Shown here piece by piece: positions 34,999 through 47,810 of a stretch of 64,000 bases of DNA (its first letter is position 1; the number at the start of each line of letters is the position of its first letter). The notes below the pieces were generated by a model. It ran no database searches, had not been told where the DNA came from, and saw only the letters and a list, made by a program, of their open reading frames with translations. This DNA comes from Phycisphaerales bacterium (GTDB lineage Bacteria > Planctomycetota > Phycisphaerae > Phycisphaerales > UBA1924): positions 1 through 64,000 of the forward strand of contig JANQNW010000003.1 in assembly GCA_028279375.1 (NCBI GenBank), read 5' to 3'. A program made the position numbers and the translations under genes.

Positions 34999-35019
34999 CT
35001 GCGCATCCGCGCGACCGGG

Positions 35020-35025
35020 TAGCAT
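35020..35025 (+). promoter_or_regulatory. -10-like hexamer upstream of the M28 peptidase gene
   Basis: TAGCAT, 62 nt before ATG 35088, directly downstream of terminator copy C. A leader of about 55 nt carrying AGGGAGGGAG would follow. Confidence 0.3.
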
Positions 35026-35087
35026 GCCGCCGTGAGGCGCCGGCAGTCCGGGCGACGAACGGCGATCACAAGGGAGGGAGAAACTCG

Positions 35088-36485
35088 ATGCGCTGTCGTT
35101 GGAGAGTTTTCGGAATCCTCATTGCCAGCGCGCTTGCTGGATGTGCCGGCGATCCTGGCGCAAGCACTCAGCGTGGCGATTCACAATTCACAGCCGCAGC
35201 CTGGCGCGAGTCTCTGGGAGATTCGCTGCGCCGGGACGTCGGAGTCCTGGCAGACCGCTATCCATCTCGAAGCGTCCTTTCCCCGGACCGACTGGAAGCC
35301 TCTGCAATATGGCTCGAGAGCCGACTCGCGTCGATGGGATACGAAGTTCAAAGCGAAGCGTTCGAGCTGGTGCGGCCCAACGATGCGCCGATACCGGTGC
35401 GAAACCTCTACGTCGAAGCGCCGGCGGCAGGGGACGATGACCGCTGGCTCGTGATCGGGGCTCACTTCGATACGGTCGAGGGCACACCCGGCGCAGACGA
35501 CAATGCGTCTGGCGTGGCCGGAGTGCTCGCACTCGCGTCGTACTTTCGCATGAACCCCCAGCCGATCGGTCTGCGCTTTGAGTTGTATACGAACGAGGAA
35601 CTCCTGATTCGCGGCCAGAATCAGATGGGAAGCCTCCGACGCGCACGAGCGGCCCAGGCAGCCGGCGACGAGATCGTTGGCGCCATCATCCTCGAGATGA
35701 TCGGCTACTACACCGGCGAGCCGGTGACGCCGATGGCCGAGCGCTTCGCGGCTCAGCTCGGCGTATCCCTTCCCGACAACGATCTGTTCCTGGCCATCGC
35801 AAGCTGGGAATCGGCGCGCGGACTGGCGGAGCGCATCGCTGATGAATGGAGCGGCCCCATCGCAGTGCTCCCCGTCCTGACGCCCGTCGGTGAACCGATG
35901 GCTGTCCGGTCTGATCACCGGTCATACCTGAGAGTCGGCGTTCCCGCAGTCATGCTCACCGACACCGCGGAGTTCCGGAATCCTCACTACCACGGCCCGG
36001 CTGACACCCCGGACTCCCTCAACTTCACGCACATGGCTGCAGCTGTGGACTCTGTTCGAGGCGTCATCGAGGCGATCAGCGCGGATCCTGAGATTCGAAA
36101 GGAGTCGCACTCCGTCGCGCAAGCCGCACAGGAATCCGAACGAGTGGAATGCAGGAATGCAGGCAAGACCCCAGTGGTCATCATGATGAGTGCGACGGGC
36201 GAGAGCAGGACGCTGGCGCCAGGAGAGAGCGACGTCGCAACGGTTCCGTTGGGCAGCGCCGTGAAACTGGCGGGCATCGGGTCTCTGCGCCTGGGACGTG
36301 ACACACTGGTCTTCAGTGCAGACCGCGTTGCGCCACCGGTCCGGGTCCGTGTGCAGGGTCAGACCGTCACCAGATCATTCACGCGCGGAGGGTCGGCCTA
36401 CATCGACAGAGACGGGCCAATCGTTCTTGAGATCGATCGAGTGGAGATCCGGATCACGCGACCCGAGCCCAGCCGCTCGCGGTGA
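35088..36485 (+). CDS. M28-family zinc aminopeptidase, predicted lipoprotein
   Basis: 465 aa. The lipobox is SALAGC (Cys about residue 19). The peptidase domain shows GAHFDTVEG (first His and Asp metal ligands), GADDNASGVAG (bridging Asp), LYTNEELL (catalytic Glu and metal Glu), a later Asp before HRSYLRVGVPAVMLTDTAEF, and the last metal His in NPHYHGPADTPD. All five expected ligands and the catalytic Glu are present, so it should be an active di-zinc exopeptidase on the outer face of a membrane. A 120-residue beta-type tail follows. GGGAGGGAG lies upstream of ATG 35088. Bounded by terminator copies C and B. Confidence 0.88.
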   Translation: MRCRWRVFGILIASALAGCAGDPGASTQRGDSQFTAAAWRESLGDSLRRDVGVLADRYPSRSVLSPDRLEASAIWLESRLASMGYEVQSEAFELVRPNDAPIPVRNLYVEAPAAGDDDRWLVIGAHFDTVEGTPGADDNASGVAGVLALASYFRMNPQPIGLRFELYTNEELLIRGQNQMGSLRRARAAQAAGDEIVGAIILEMIGYYTGEPVTPMAERFAAQLGVSLPDNDLFLAIASWESARGLAERIADEWSGPIAVLPVLTPVGEPMAVRSDHRSYLRVGVPAVMLTDTAEFRNPHYHGPADTPDSLNFTHMAAAVDSVRGVIEAISADPEIRKESHSVAQAAQESERVECRNAGKTPVVIMMSATGESRTLAPGESDVATVPLGSAVKLAGIGSLRLGRDTLVFSADRVAPPVRVRVQGQTVTRSFTRGGSAYIDRDGPIVLEIDRVEIRITRPEPSRSR

Positions 36486-36536
36486 CGGCTGAGCCTCGGA
36501 CCCCGGCCCGCCGATGAGTAGGCAACCTTCATGATC

Positions 36537-36590
36537 GCGCGCTCCTTGGAATACGACTGGCGCCGCGAAGGCGGACTCGTCACTCACTGA
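36537..36590 (+). pseudogene. 3'-end fragment of the YHS-PfpI gene
   Basis: 17 codons plus TGA (ARSLEYDWRREGGLVTH) match the last 17 codons of the gene ending at 33260 except at two codons (SL for YM). There is no upstream part, so this is a duplicated gene end carried with the terminator. Confidence 0.8.
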
Positions 36591-36639
36591 TTCATTCGGA
36601 GGCGCTCGCGCAGCCGAAGAATCCTCTGACTCTCTGATC

Positions 36640-36683
36640 CCGCCGGTCGTGTTCCACTGCGAGGGCCATGACCGGCGGTTTTT
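36640..36683 (+). terminator. Intrinsic terminator, copy B, after the M28 peptidase
   Basis: Identical stem-loop to 33310-33353 (9-bp stem, 21-nt loop, TTTTT). It lies 155 nt after the peptidase stop. Confidence 0.8.
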
Positions 36684-36813
36684 CTGCGCGTCGCGAACCT
36701 CCGAATGGGCGCACCAATACCCCTTGTTCACAGATCTGACTCAGGTTCGCGTGCGGAGTTCCCAGAGAAACTGATATGTCGATTCTTCACCGACAAAGCC
36801 CCCAGAACGCTCT

Positions 36814-36840
36814 TTGAGATCGCTCCGATCTGCCTAGACT
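36814..36840 (+). promoter_or_regulatory. Sigma-70-like promoter of the FG-GAP/dockerin gene
   Basis: TTGAGA (36814-36819) and TAGACT (36835-36840) with a 15-nt spacer, 27 nt before ATG 36868. The same CTTTGAG...TAGACT arrangement precedes gdhA with a 16-nt spacer. Confidence 0.5.
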
Positions 36841-36867
36841 GAGTCCTTCAAAGGAGCGCGCGATCCC

Positions 36868-38631
36868 ATGAAGCCCTCTCGCCAATTGGTCAACCAGACT
36901 GCATCCGCCGCTGTGCTCGTCGCACTAGCGGGCACAACGTGCGCCCAAATCAGCCCCTTCCCCGCCGTGATTGAACTGGCAGACCTCAATGGCGCCAATG
37001 GCTTCGCGATCGATGGAATAGATGAAGGAGGACGCAGCGGGATCGATGTTTCTGGCGTGGGCGATATCAATGGTGATGGTGTCGATGATCTCATCATCGG
37101 AGCGAGTTCAGCTGGTCCGGAAGGCAAGGCAACCGGAGAGAGTTATGTGATCTTCGGCGCGCCCAATCTCGGCGCCGGGGGGAGTCTCGATCTGAATTTG
37201 CTCGATGGCTTGAACGGCTTCACCATCATTGGCGCCGATTCCGGTGACAGCGTTGGGTTTGCTGTCAACGCCGCCGGTGATGTCAATGGCGACGGCGTCG
37301 ATGATCTTCTCGTCGCTGCTCCCAACGCGGACTCGGATGATCCCCAGACAGGCGCATGCTATGTCGTCTTCGGCGCCAAGGGCATTGGGGCCAGCGGCAC
37401 ACTTCCACTAGCATCCCTGGACGGCACGAACGGTTTTGTCATGATTGGTGCTCTCCGACGCGGGCGAGCTGGAAACGAAGTGTCAAGGGCAGGCGATGTC
37501 AACGGCGATGGATTCGATGATGTCGTCGTCGCCGCACCATTCGCCAGTCCGAACTCATTCTTCTTCGCAGGACAGACCACAGTCGTATTCGGCGGCGCAA
37601 ACATCGGCGCCGGTGGCGTCATCGAAATCGCGGGTCTGGACGGAACAAACGGATTCGTCAGCGATGGCTCATTTCCATCCGATCTCTCAGGCTCAGGCGT
37701 CTCTACCGCCGGAGATCTGAATGCCGACGGGTTCGATGATGTTGTGATAGGCGTGGGTTTCGGCGCAGACGAGGGATCATACGGAAAGAGCTTTGTCATC
37801 TTCGGCGCCGCTGATGTTGGCGCCGGAGGAGATTTCCCCCTGCGATTCATCAATGGCTCGAATGGTTTCTTCAGCCGCGGCCTTGCCGAGGGTGATCAAC
37901 TTGGCTTTTCAGTCGCCGGCGGCCTGGACTTTAATGACGATGGCGTCTCGGACGTGGCGATCGGCGCCCCTGGGGCGGGGGATGAAGGCGCGTGCTTCAT
38001 CCTCTTTGGGGATTCAGACTTCAGCACAAGTAGAGAGTTCGATCTTTCATCACTCAATGGCGCCAATGGTCTGCGGATCCAGGGTGTGAGCGCACATGAT
38101 AATTGCGGCGCATCAATGTCAGCTGCGGGCGACGTGAATGGAGATGGAGTCGACGATCTTCTCATCGGCGCCCGATCAGCAAGCCCGCGTGGCCCACAAT
38201 CCGGTCAGAGCTACATCGTGTTCGGCGGCGATGGCGTCGGCGCCGACGGTGTGATCGATCCGGCGTCGCTGAATGGCTTCAGTGGAGTCGCTATCAACGG
38301 CGCACATGAAGGGGACAGGAGCGGGTTCGCTGTCTCGTCAGCGGGCGATGTCAACGGCGATGGTGTCAGCGACATTATCATCGGCGCATATGGGGCGAAG
38401 CCCGACGGCGTCGAAAATACCGGTCAGAGTTATGTCATCTTCGGCCGGAATGAGCGAGCGTTCGGAGATGTCGACGGGAATGTCCGCGTGAATGCAAGAG
38501 ACTTGGCTGACCTCCTCGGCTACTGGGGACCATGCCCCAACGACCCCGCCCCATGCGACGCCGACCTCGATGCCGACGGCGCCGTCGGCGCCTCGGACAT
38601 CGCTTTGCTCATCGAGGCATGGAGCAGCTAG
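36868..38631 (+). CDS. Secreted FG-GAP repeat protein with dockerin-like C-terminus
   Basis: 587 aa. After a signal peptide (MKPSRQLVNQTASAAVLVALAGTTCAQ), about eight integrin-alpha/FG-GAP repeats of some 60 residues each show DVNGDGVDDLLIGA cores with the calcium-loop Asp/Asn ligands and YVIFGxxNxGAGG linkers, a pattern that should form a seven-bladed propeller. The last 50 residues hold two dockerin/EF-hand-like segments (DVDGNVRVNARDLADLLGYW and DLDADGAVGASDIALLIEAW). AAAGGAG lies 13 nt upstream of ATG 36868. Same general plan as the gene at 13961-16087 but a different repeat wording. Confidence 0.83.
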   Translation: MKPSRQLVNQTASAAVLVALAGTTCAQISPFPAVIELADLNGANGFAIDGIDEGGRSGIDVSGVGDINGDGVDDLIIGASSAGPEGKATGESYVIFGAPNLGAGGSLDLNLLDGLNGFTIIGADSGDSVGFAVNAAGDVNGDGVDDLLVAAPNADSDDPQTGACYVVFGAKGIGASGTLPLASLDGTNGFVMIGALRRGRAGNEVSRAGDVNGDGFDDVVVAAPFASPNSFFFAGQTTVVFGGANIGAGGVIEIAGLDGTNGFVSDGSFPSDLSGSGVSTAGDLNADGFDDVVIGVGFGADEGSYGKSFVIFGAADVGAGGDFPLRFINGSNGFFSRGLAEGDQLGFSVAGGLDFNDDGVSDVAIGAPGAGDEGACFILFGDSDFSTSREFDLSSLNGANGLRIQGVSAHDNCGASMSAAGDVNGDGVDDLLIGARSASPRGPQSGQSYIVFGGDGVGADGVIDPASLNGFSGVAINGAHEGDRSGFAVSSAGDVNGDGVSDIIIGAYGAKPDGVENTGQSYVIFGRNERAFGDVDGNVRVNARDLADLLGYWGPCPNDPAPCDADLDADGAVGASDIALLIEAWSS

Positions 38632-38653
38632 GCAGTAGACGTCTTGTCGCCTG

Positions 38654-38659
38654 TAACAT
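38654..38659 (+). promoter_or_regulatory. -10-like hexamer of the TPR lipoprotein gene
   Basis: TAACAT (in TGTAACAT) ends 6 nt before ATG 38666 with no room for a ribosome-binding site, so the transcript is probably leaderless. Confidence 0.4.
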
Positions 38660-38665
38660 GCGTTG

Positions 38666-39613
38666 ATGTCGAGACGACTCCCACTGGCATTGATTCTGTT
38701 CCTACCCGCCTGCGCCTCATCAACAAGCGCAACACACTCCACCGCTCCCCCCGAAGCCATCACCCCCGACAACCAGATCCTCACCCGATCCCCACTCGCC
38801 CCAGACTCCCAGGCGCGCCTCGAACTCAAACTCGAAGACGCAGCGCGCGCCCACCGCGCAGACCCCACCGACGAAATGCGCATCATCTGGCTCGGCAGGC
38901 GCACCGCCTACCTCGGTCGCTATCGCGAATCCATCGACATCTTCTCCCGCGGCCTCGTCATCCACCCCGATAGCGCCAAGCTCCTCCGCCACCGCGGACA
39001 CCGCTACATCACCACGCGCCGCTTCGACGAGGCAATCACCGATCTCTCCCGCGCAGCAGAACTCGAAAGGAGCAAACCCGACCAGGTCGAGCCCGACGGC
39101 CTCCCCAACAAGTTCAACAAGCCGCGCAGCACGCTCCACTCAAACATCTACTATCACCTCGCCCTCGCTCACTATCTCAAGGGCGACTTCGCGCGCGCAG
39201 CAGACCTCTGGCGCCACGACTACATCATCGCCACCAACGACGACACGCGCGTCGCAACCTCCTACTGGCTCTACCTCTCCCTCCGCCGCGCTGGCGACGA
39301 CGCCGAAGCGATGGCCGTCCTCGATCGCATCGAAGACGAAATGGACGTCATCGAGAACTTCACCTACCACTCGCTCCTCCTCTCCTTCAAAGGAAGAACC
39401 GACGCCCAGGCCGCCAACGACTCCGCCCTCGCCGCCGGCGTCGAAGACGCCACCCTCCTCTACGGCCGCGCCGCCTTCGCCCTCGTAAGTGGACGCCAAC
39501 AGGAGGCCGAAGCGCTCCTTAATAAGGTCACCAGCTCCAGCGCCTGGGCCGCCTTCGGTTATATCGCCGCCGAAGCCGATCTCCGCCGCCAGGCAGAAGC
39601 GCGAGCGGACTGA
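38666..39613 (+). CDS. TPR-repeat lipoprotein
   Basis: 315 aa. The signal peptide MSRRLPLALILFLPAC has a lipobox-like FLPAC, so a lipid-anchored protein is likely. Three to four tetratricopeptide units follow: RTAYLGRYRESIDIFSRGLVIHP, RRFDEAITDLSRAAEL, HYLKGDFARAADLWRHDY and AGDDAEAMAVLDRI. TPRs bind partner proteins; no enzyme domain is visible. A TTG at 38663 could also serve as start, but ATG 38666 lies 6 nt after the putative -10. Confidence 0.78.
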   Translation: MSRRLPLALILFLPACASSTSATHSTAPPEAITPDNQILTRSPLAPDSQARLELKLEDAARAHRADPTDEMRIIWLGRRTAYLGRYRESIDIFSRGLVIHPDSAKLLRHRGHRYITTRRFDEAITDLSRAAELERSKPDQVEPDGLPNKFNKPRSTLHSNIYYHLALAHYLKGDFARAADLWRHDYIIATNDDTRVATSYWLYLSLRRAGDDAEAMAVLDRIEDEMDVIENFTYHSLLLSFKGRTDAQAANDSALAAGVEDATLLYGRAAFALVSGRQQEAEALLNKVTSSSAWAAFGYIAAEADLRRQAEARAD

Positions 39614-39646
39614 AAGTTCGACCCCAATCCCAGCCAAACCCGATCT

Positions 39647-41141
<1,495 letters not shown>

Positions 41142-41162
41142 GTACGAACCCGTTCGTCGAAT

Positions 41163-41660
41163 CTAGAAAAGCAACCGCAGCCCAAGCTGCATCGCGATCG
41201 CTGCGTACACGCCCGCGACCAGATCATCGACAAGCACGCCCCAGCCGCCCGGCAGCTTCTGCAACTGATTCGCCGGCGGCGGCTTGAAGATGTCCGCGAT
41301 CCGAAACAGCACGAACGCGCTGCCCACCACGAGACTCACGCGCCAGAAACCGCCCTCTGCAAGCTCCGCATGCGCCTGCGTCAGTCCAAGCAGCGGAATG
41401 CACATCCCCGCCGTCTCGTCGATCACGACCTCGGACGGGTCCTTCTTGTTGAACCGCTCCTCCGCCCACGTGCCATAAAGCACGCACCCCACGCAGCTCA
41501 GCGCGCAGATCACCAGCATCGTGATCTCGATCGCCGGCCAGCCGACGCCCAGCAGCAGCATCGCCCATGCGATCCCCGCCGGAGGCAGCGAACCCCATGT
41601 CCCCGAAGCCGGACGCATGAACCCGAGCCCGAACGTCGTCACGATCATCGTGCGCATCAT
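41163..41660 (-). CDS. pgpA: Phosphatidylglycerophosphatase A
   Basis: 165 aa integral membrane enzyme that removes the phosphate from phosphatidylglycerol phosphate. Seen: TTFGLGFMRPASGTWGSLPP at the N-terminus (family hallmark G-x-G...PxAPGTxGSL), several membrane helices, the acidic motif DPSEVVIDETAGMCIPLLGL, and FRIADIFKPPPANQLQKLPGGWGVLVDDLVAG. Its ATG 41660 overlaps the pgsA stop (TGATG), so both steps of phosphatidylglycerol synthesis are coupled. A longer frame to 41741 is an overlap with pgsA. Confidence 0.9.
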   Translation of the reverse strand: MMRTMIVTTFGLGFMRPASGTWGSLPPAGIAWAMLLLGVGWPAIEITMLVICALSCVGCVLYGTWAEERFNKKDPSEVVIDETAGMCIPLLGLTQAHAELAEGGFWRVSLVVGSAFVLFRIADIFKPPPANQLQKLPGGWGVLVDDLVAGVYAAIAMQLGLRLLF

Positions 41661-42274
41661 CACGACGCGCCCGCCCGCGCGCTCAGCGCCTTCGTCACAT
41701 AGGGAACGCCCGAAACAACGGTCGCGATCACCGTCGCCCACACCAGCAGCGCAATCACCGTCTGCTGCCAGCCATCAATCGTCGCTCCACGCGGCTCAAA
41801 CCAGATCAGCAGCAGCACGATCGGCACGACGATCGACTGCAGAATCATCTTCAGCTTGCCCGCCCACACCGCGCCGAACTCCACGCCGCTCGACTCCATC
41901 ACGCTGCGGATCGAAGTCACCAGCAGCTCCCGCGCGATGATCACCACCACCATCCAAGGCGCCACCCGCGTCACCAGGTCCCCATCCGAGTTCGCAAAGT
42001 TCGGCCCGCACAGCATCACGAAAGCGCCCAGCACCAGCGCCTTGTCCGCCACCGGATCCATCACGCGCCCGAAGGCGCTCACGGCGTTCCACCTCCGCGC
42101 CAGGTACCCATCAGCCGCGTCCGTCAGGCTCGCGATCACGAAGACGATCGCCCCAGCCAGCAGCGCCCATGCGTTGTGCTCCGGAAACCGGTACATCGCC
42201 ACGAGGACCACGAACACCGGCACGAGCGCCAGGCGCGACCACGTCAGCAGGTTGGGAATCGATTCCTTCTTCAA
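41660..42274 (-). CDS. pgsA: CDP-diacylglycerol-glycerol-3-phosphate phosphatidyltransferase
   Basis: About 204 aa, membrane enzyme making phosphatidylglycerol phosphate. The CDP-alcohol phosphotransferase motif D-G-x2-A-R-x8-G-x3-D-x3-D is complete (DGYLARRWNAVSAFGRVMDP plus VADK). The N-terminus IPNLLTWSRLALVP aligns with other PgsA starts. No ATG lies near it: TTG 42274 (KKESIPNLL follows) is the best guess, TTG 42304 and the frame start 42400 are alternatives. It is followed by pgpA and is divergent from nuoJ. Confidence 0.88.
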   Translation of the reverse strand: MKKESIPNLLTWSRLALVPVFVVLVAMYRFPEHNAWALLAGAIVFVIASLTDAADGYLARRWNAVSAFGRVMDPVADKALVLGAFVMLCGPNFANSDGDLVTRVAPWMVVVIIARELLVTSIRSVMESSGVEFGAVWAGKLKMILQSIVVPIVLLLIWFEPRGATIDGWQQTVIALLVWATVIATVVSGVPYVTKALSARAGAS

Positions 42275-42529
42275 GTCGAAAGCCCGCGCCCCGATGCCGC
42301 CCAAATGCCGCCCGGTCTGCCCCCGCGCACGCCGCGATCGAGGCGGGCCGAATCCTACCCGAGATCCCGCGCCAAACCCCGTTTCCACGCGCGCAGGCAA
42401 GGCCCGCCGTGCTTGCTGGGGGCATCAGGCCGACCTATCCTGCCCGCTTCATGGGCGCCGCTGGCGACGCCCGAATCGCGCTCCGAAGCCGACTGAAACC
42501 GCCGACACAGACGGAGGAGTCCACCACCC

Positions 42530-43639
42530 GTGGATCCGGTCATCAGCCCTCTGATTCTCTTCGCACTGCTGGCGGTCGGCGCGCTCGGCATGGCCTTCGC
42601 CCTGCCAAGAGCAAAACCCTCACCGCAAGTCGTCGGCGCCCTCATCGCTGGCGCTGCCGTCGGCACGGTCATCCTCATCCTGTCCATCAAGGCAGGACGC
42701 CAGATCCCGAACCTCTTCTTCTACGTCTTCGGCGCCATCGCGCTCGGCTCGGCGCTCCGCGTCGTCACCCACCAGCGCCCCGTCTACGCCGCCCTCTTCT
42801 TCATACTCACGATCCTCAGCACCGCCGGTATGTTCCTCCTCCTCGCGGCGGAGTTCATGACCTTCGCCATCATCATCATCTACGCCGGCGCCATCCTCAT
42901 CACATATCTCTTCGTCATCATGCTCGCGACGGAGACGCCGCGCGCTGAAGCCCTTGATGCTCTCAAGGAATACGACCTCGCCGCGCGCGAGCCCATCGCC
43001 GCGACCGTCGTCGGCTTCGTCCTGCTCGCCGTCCTGACGAGCATGATCTCCCAGGGCCTCCCGGGCGTCACGCCCGCGCGCACCGAAGCGAACACGGACG
43101 AGATCCTCGTTCAGATGCCGCGCAAGATCGAAAGAGCATTCGAAGAAGCTGGTTTCCGCGGCTTCCTCGCTTTCGGCGAGAACGAAGGCGCAGACATCAC
43201 GCACTCGACCTACGACGTCGACTCCCGTACAGCCGCGCTCTGGTTCCCGGCCGATCTCCGCATCGCCGACCAGCTCGACAACGCAATCGCACAGCGCGAT
43301 GGCGACGAGCCGGTCCACGATGGCGTCGCGGCGCTCGCGCCCGGCGCGCTCGCCCTCGTCGACTTCGGCGCTGATCCGAACGATCCGCGCCCGCAGGGGC
43401 TCCCCCAGGCGGGCGCCGAGATGCTCTTCGTCACGTTCCCGCCCAACCTCACGGGCGAGAACATCGAGCTCGTCGGCTTCGCGCTCCTGCAGGAGCACCC
43501 GCTCGTTATCGAACTCGCGGGACTCATCCTGCTCCTCGCCCTCGTCGGCGCCGTGATCCTCGCGCGCATGCAGGTCGAAGCGGCCGAGTCTCAAGTCGTC
43601 ACCCTCGGCGAGACCATGGGTGAAAGGAGGGCGGCATGA
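42530..43639 (+). CDS. nuoJ: NADH-quinone oxidoreductase subunit J, with large internal insert
   Basis: 369 aa, about twice the usual length. The N-terminal part has the conserved membrane helices including TFAIIIIYAGAILITYLFVIML, which carries the family pi-bulge region. After helix 4 (VVGFVLLAVLTSMI) there is an acidic insert of roughly 130 residues, and then the normal last helix with its lead-in (NIELVGFALLQEHPLVIELAGLILLLALVGAVILAR, seen in two parts). Both halves match NuoJ, so this is an insertion and not a fusion to another protein. GTG 42530 starts the gene and its stop overlaps nuoK (ATGA). Confidence 0.88.
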   Translation: MDPVISPLILFALLAVGALGMAFALPRAKPSPQVVGALIAGAAVGTVILILSIKAGRQIPNLFFYVFGAIALGSALRVVTHQRPVYAALFFILTILSTAGMFLLLAAEFMTFAIIIIYAGAILITYLFVIMLATETPRAEALDALKEYDLAAREPIAATVVGFVLLAVLTSMISQGLPGVTPARTEANTDEILVQMPRKIERAFEEAGFRGFLAFGENEGADITHSTYDVDSRTAALWFPADLRIADQLDNAIAQRDGDEPVHDGVAALAPGALALVDFGADPNDPRPQGLPQAGAEMLFVTFPPNLTGENIELVGFALLQEHPLVIELAGLILLLALVGAVILARMQVEAAESQVVTLGETMGERRAA

Positions 43640-43992
43640 CCACCCTCGAACTCACCACCCTCGCGCAGTCCGGCGCCGAAGCCCTCGCGCCCATCACGCT
43701 CTACCACTACCTCTTCGTCTCGGCCGTCATGTTCGCCATCGGCGTCATCGGCTTCCTCAGCCGCCGGAACATGATCATCATGTTCCTCTGCACCGAGATC
43801 ATGTTCCAGGCCGCCGGCCTGGCGCTCATCGCCTTCAGCAGGCTTCACTTCAATCACTCCGGCGATGTCTTCGTGATCATCGTCCTCACCGTCGCCGCCG
43901 CCGAGGCGGCCCTGGCGCTCGGACTCGTCGTCTACCTCTTTAGAAGGAAGGGAAGCCTGGACGCGCTCCAGTGGGCGCAGCTCTCAGGCTGA
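43636..43992 (+). CDS. nuoK: NADH-quinone oxidoreductase subunit K
   Basis: 118 aa, three transmembrane helices. Family features: LYHYLFVSAVMFAIGVIGFLSRRN, the conserved Glu in FLCTEIMFQAAGLALIAF, and a second Glu in LTVAAAEAALALGLVVYLFRR; both Glu residues belong to the proton path. ATG 43636 overlaps the nuoJ stop by 4 nt; nuoL starts 16 nt after its stop. Confidence 0.92.
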   Translation: MTTLELTTLAQSGAEALAPITLYHYLFVSAVMFAIGVIGFLSRRNMIIMFLCTEIMFQAAGLALIAFSRLHFNHSGDVFVIIVLTVAAAEAALALGLVVYLFRRKGSLDALQWAQLSG

Positions 43993-44007
43993 CACATCAC
44001 GTCGCTC

Positions 44008-46178
<2,171 letters not shown>

Positions 46179-46179
<1 letters not shown>

Positions 46180-47810
46180 TGAGCCTCATTCTCCTGTCAC
46201 TCATGGTGCTGCCGCTCATCGGCGCCGCGTTCATCGCCTTCAACAAGGCGGAATGGGCCAAGTGGCTCGGCCTCGGCTGGTCGCTCATCACATTCATCTG
46301 GTCCGTCATCGCCGCGCTCGCCTTCTTCGACTGGAGCGACTCCGGCTCGATGCAGATGATCTTCCGGCGCGAATGGATCCCATCCATCGGCGTCGACTTC
46401 AGCCTCGGCGTGGACGCCGTCGCGCTGCTGCTCATCCTGCTCACGACGCTCCTCGGCCCCATCTGCATGGCCGCGTCGTTCACAGCGATCAACGAGCGCC
46501 GCCGCCTCTTCTACGCCTCCCTCCTTGTACTGCAGGCCGCGATGACCGGCGTCTTCGCGTCGCGCGATCTCGCCCTCTTCTACTTCTGCTTCGAGTTCAC
46601 GCTCGCGCCCATGTACGTGCTCATCAATCTGTATGGCAGCACGAACCGCCAGGCCGCGGCCACCAAGTTCTTCCTCTACACATTCACCGGCTCGCTCATC
46701 GCGCTCGCCGGTTTCCTCTACACCGGCTGGAAGGTCTCGCTCTGGAATGGCGGCCTGTGGTCCTTCGACATCGCCACCCTCACCGAATATGCAAGCCGCA
46801 TGAGCGCCACCGAACAGACCTGGGTCATGTTCGCGCTCCTCGCCGGATTCGCCGTCAAGGTGCCGCTCTTCCCCGTGCACACATGGCTGCCCCTCGCGCA
46901 CACCGAGGCGCCGACCGCAGGCTCGGTCATCCTTGCTGGCGTGCTGCTCAAACTCGGCACCTACGGCATCTTCCGATTCGTGCTGCCATTCACGCCTGTC
47001 GCCGTGCTGCAATACGCGCCGGCGATCGCGATCCTCTCGATCATCGGCATCATCTACGCAGGCCTCATCTGCTGGGTGCAGCGCGACGTCAAGAAACTCG
47101 TCGCATACTCATCCGTCAGTCACCTTGGCTTCTGCGTGCTCGGACTCGTCGCGCTCAACAGCGCCGGCATGGTCGGCTCCGTGATGTACATGGTGAATCA
47201 CGGCCTCTCGACCGGCGCCCTCTTCCTCCTGATCGGCTTCATGTACGAGCGCTACCACACGCGTTCACTCAACGAAGTCGGCGGACTCGCAAGCCGCATG
47301 CCGATCTGGGCCTTCTTCATGGTCTTCTTCACGCTCGCCTCCGTCGGCCTGCCCGGCCTCAACGGATTCGTGAGTGAGTTCCTCTGCATGCTCGGCGCCT
47401 ATCAGTCCGGCGCGACATGGGGCGTCGGCGGAACCGCCGGACCGCTCGGTCCCTGGTTCGCCGTGTTCGCCGCCACCGGCGTCATCGTCAGCGCGATCTA
47501 CCTGCTCTTCATGGTCGGACGCATCGTCTTCGGACCGTTGCAGGAGCCAGCCGACCATCACGCCCACGAAGTGCTCCCCACTGATCTCTCGGTGCGAGAG
47601 ATCTCAACGCTCGCGCCGCTTGCGATCCTCTGCCTGGTTCTCGGCGTCTACCCGGCGCCGCTGCTCATCGCGCTCGAAGGCCCCGTCGCCGAGACCGTCG
47701 CGATGTATGACGAAGTTCGCGCCAACAGCGCAATCGCCGAGGCGCCGCCGACCGTCGACACGATCGAAGGCGAGTCCGTCGTCCTCCTTGAGCGGGAGGA
47801 TCTGCCGTGA
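46179..47810 (+). CDS. nuoM: NADH-quinone oxidoreductase subunit M
   Basis: 543 aa antiporter-like subunit with about 14 membrane helices. Seen: LGVDAVALLLILLTTLLGP, FEFTLAPMYVLINLYG with the conserved Glu, GFAVKVPLFPVHTWLPLAHTE with the Lys/His proton-channel residues, KKLVAYSSVSHLGFCVLGL and GLPGLNGFVSEFLCMLG. The TGATG overlap with nuoL and the GTGA overlap with nuoN show tight coupling. Confidence 0.93.

Larger units (their letters stand above)
36537..36684 (+). repeat. 148-bp direct repeat, copy B
   Basis: Second copy of the segment at 33207-33354, ending exactly at the terminator T-tract. Copy B continues with TGCGC, as does terminator copy C, while copy A continues with GTTCTG. Confidence 0.85.
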
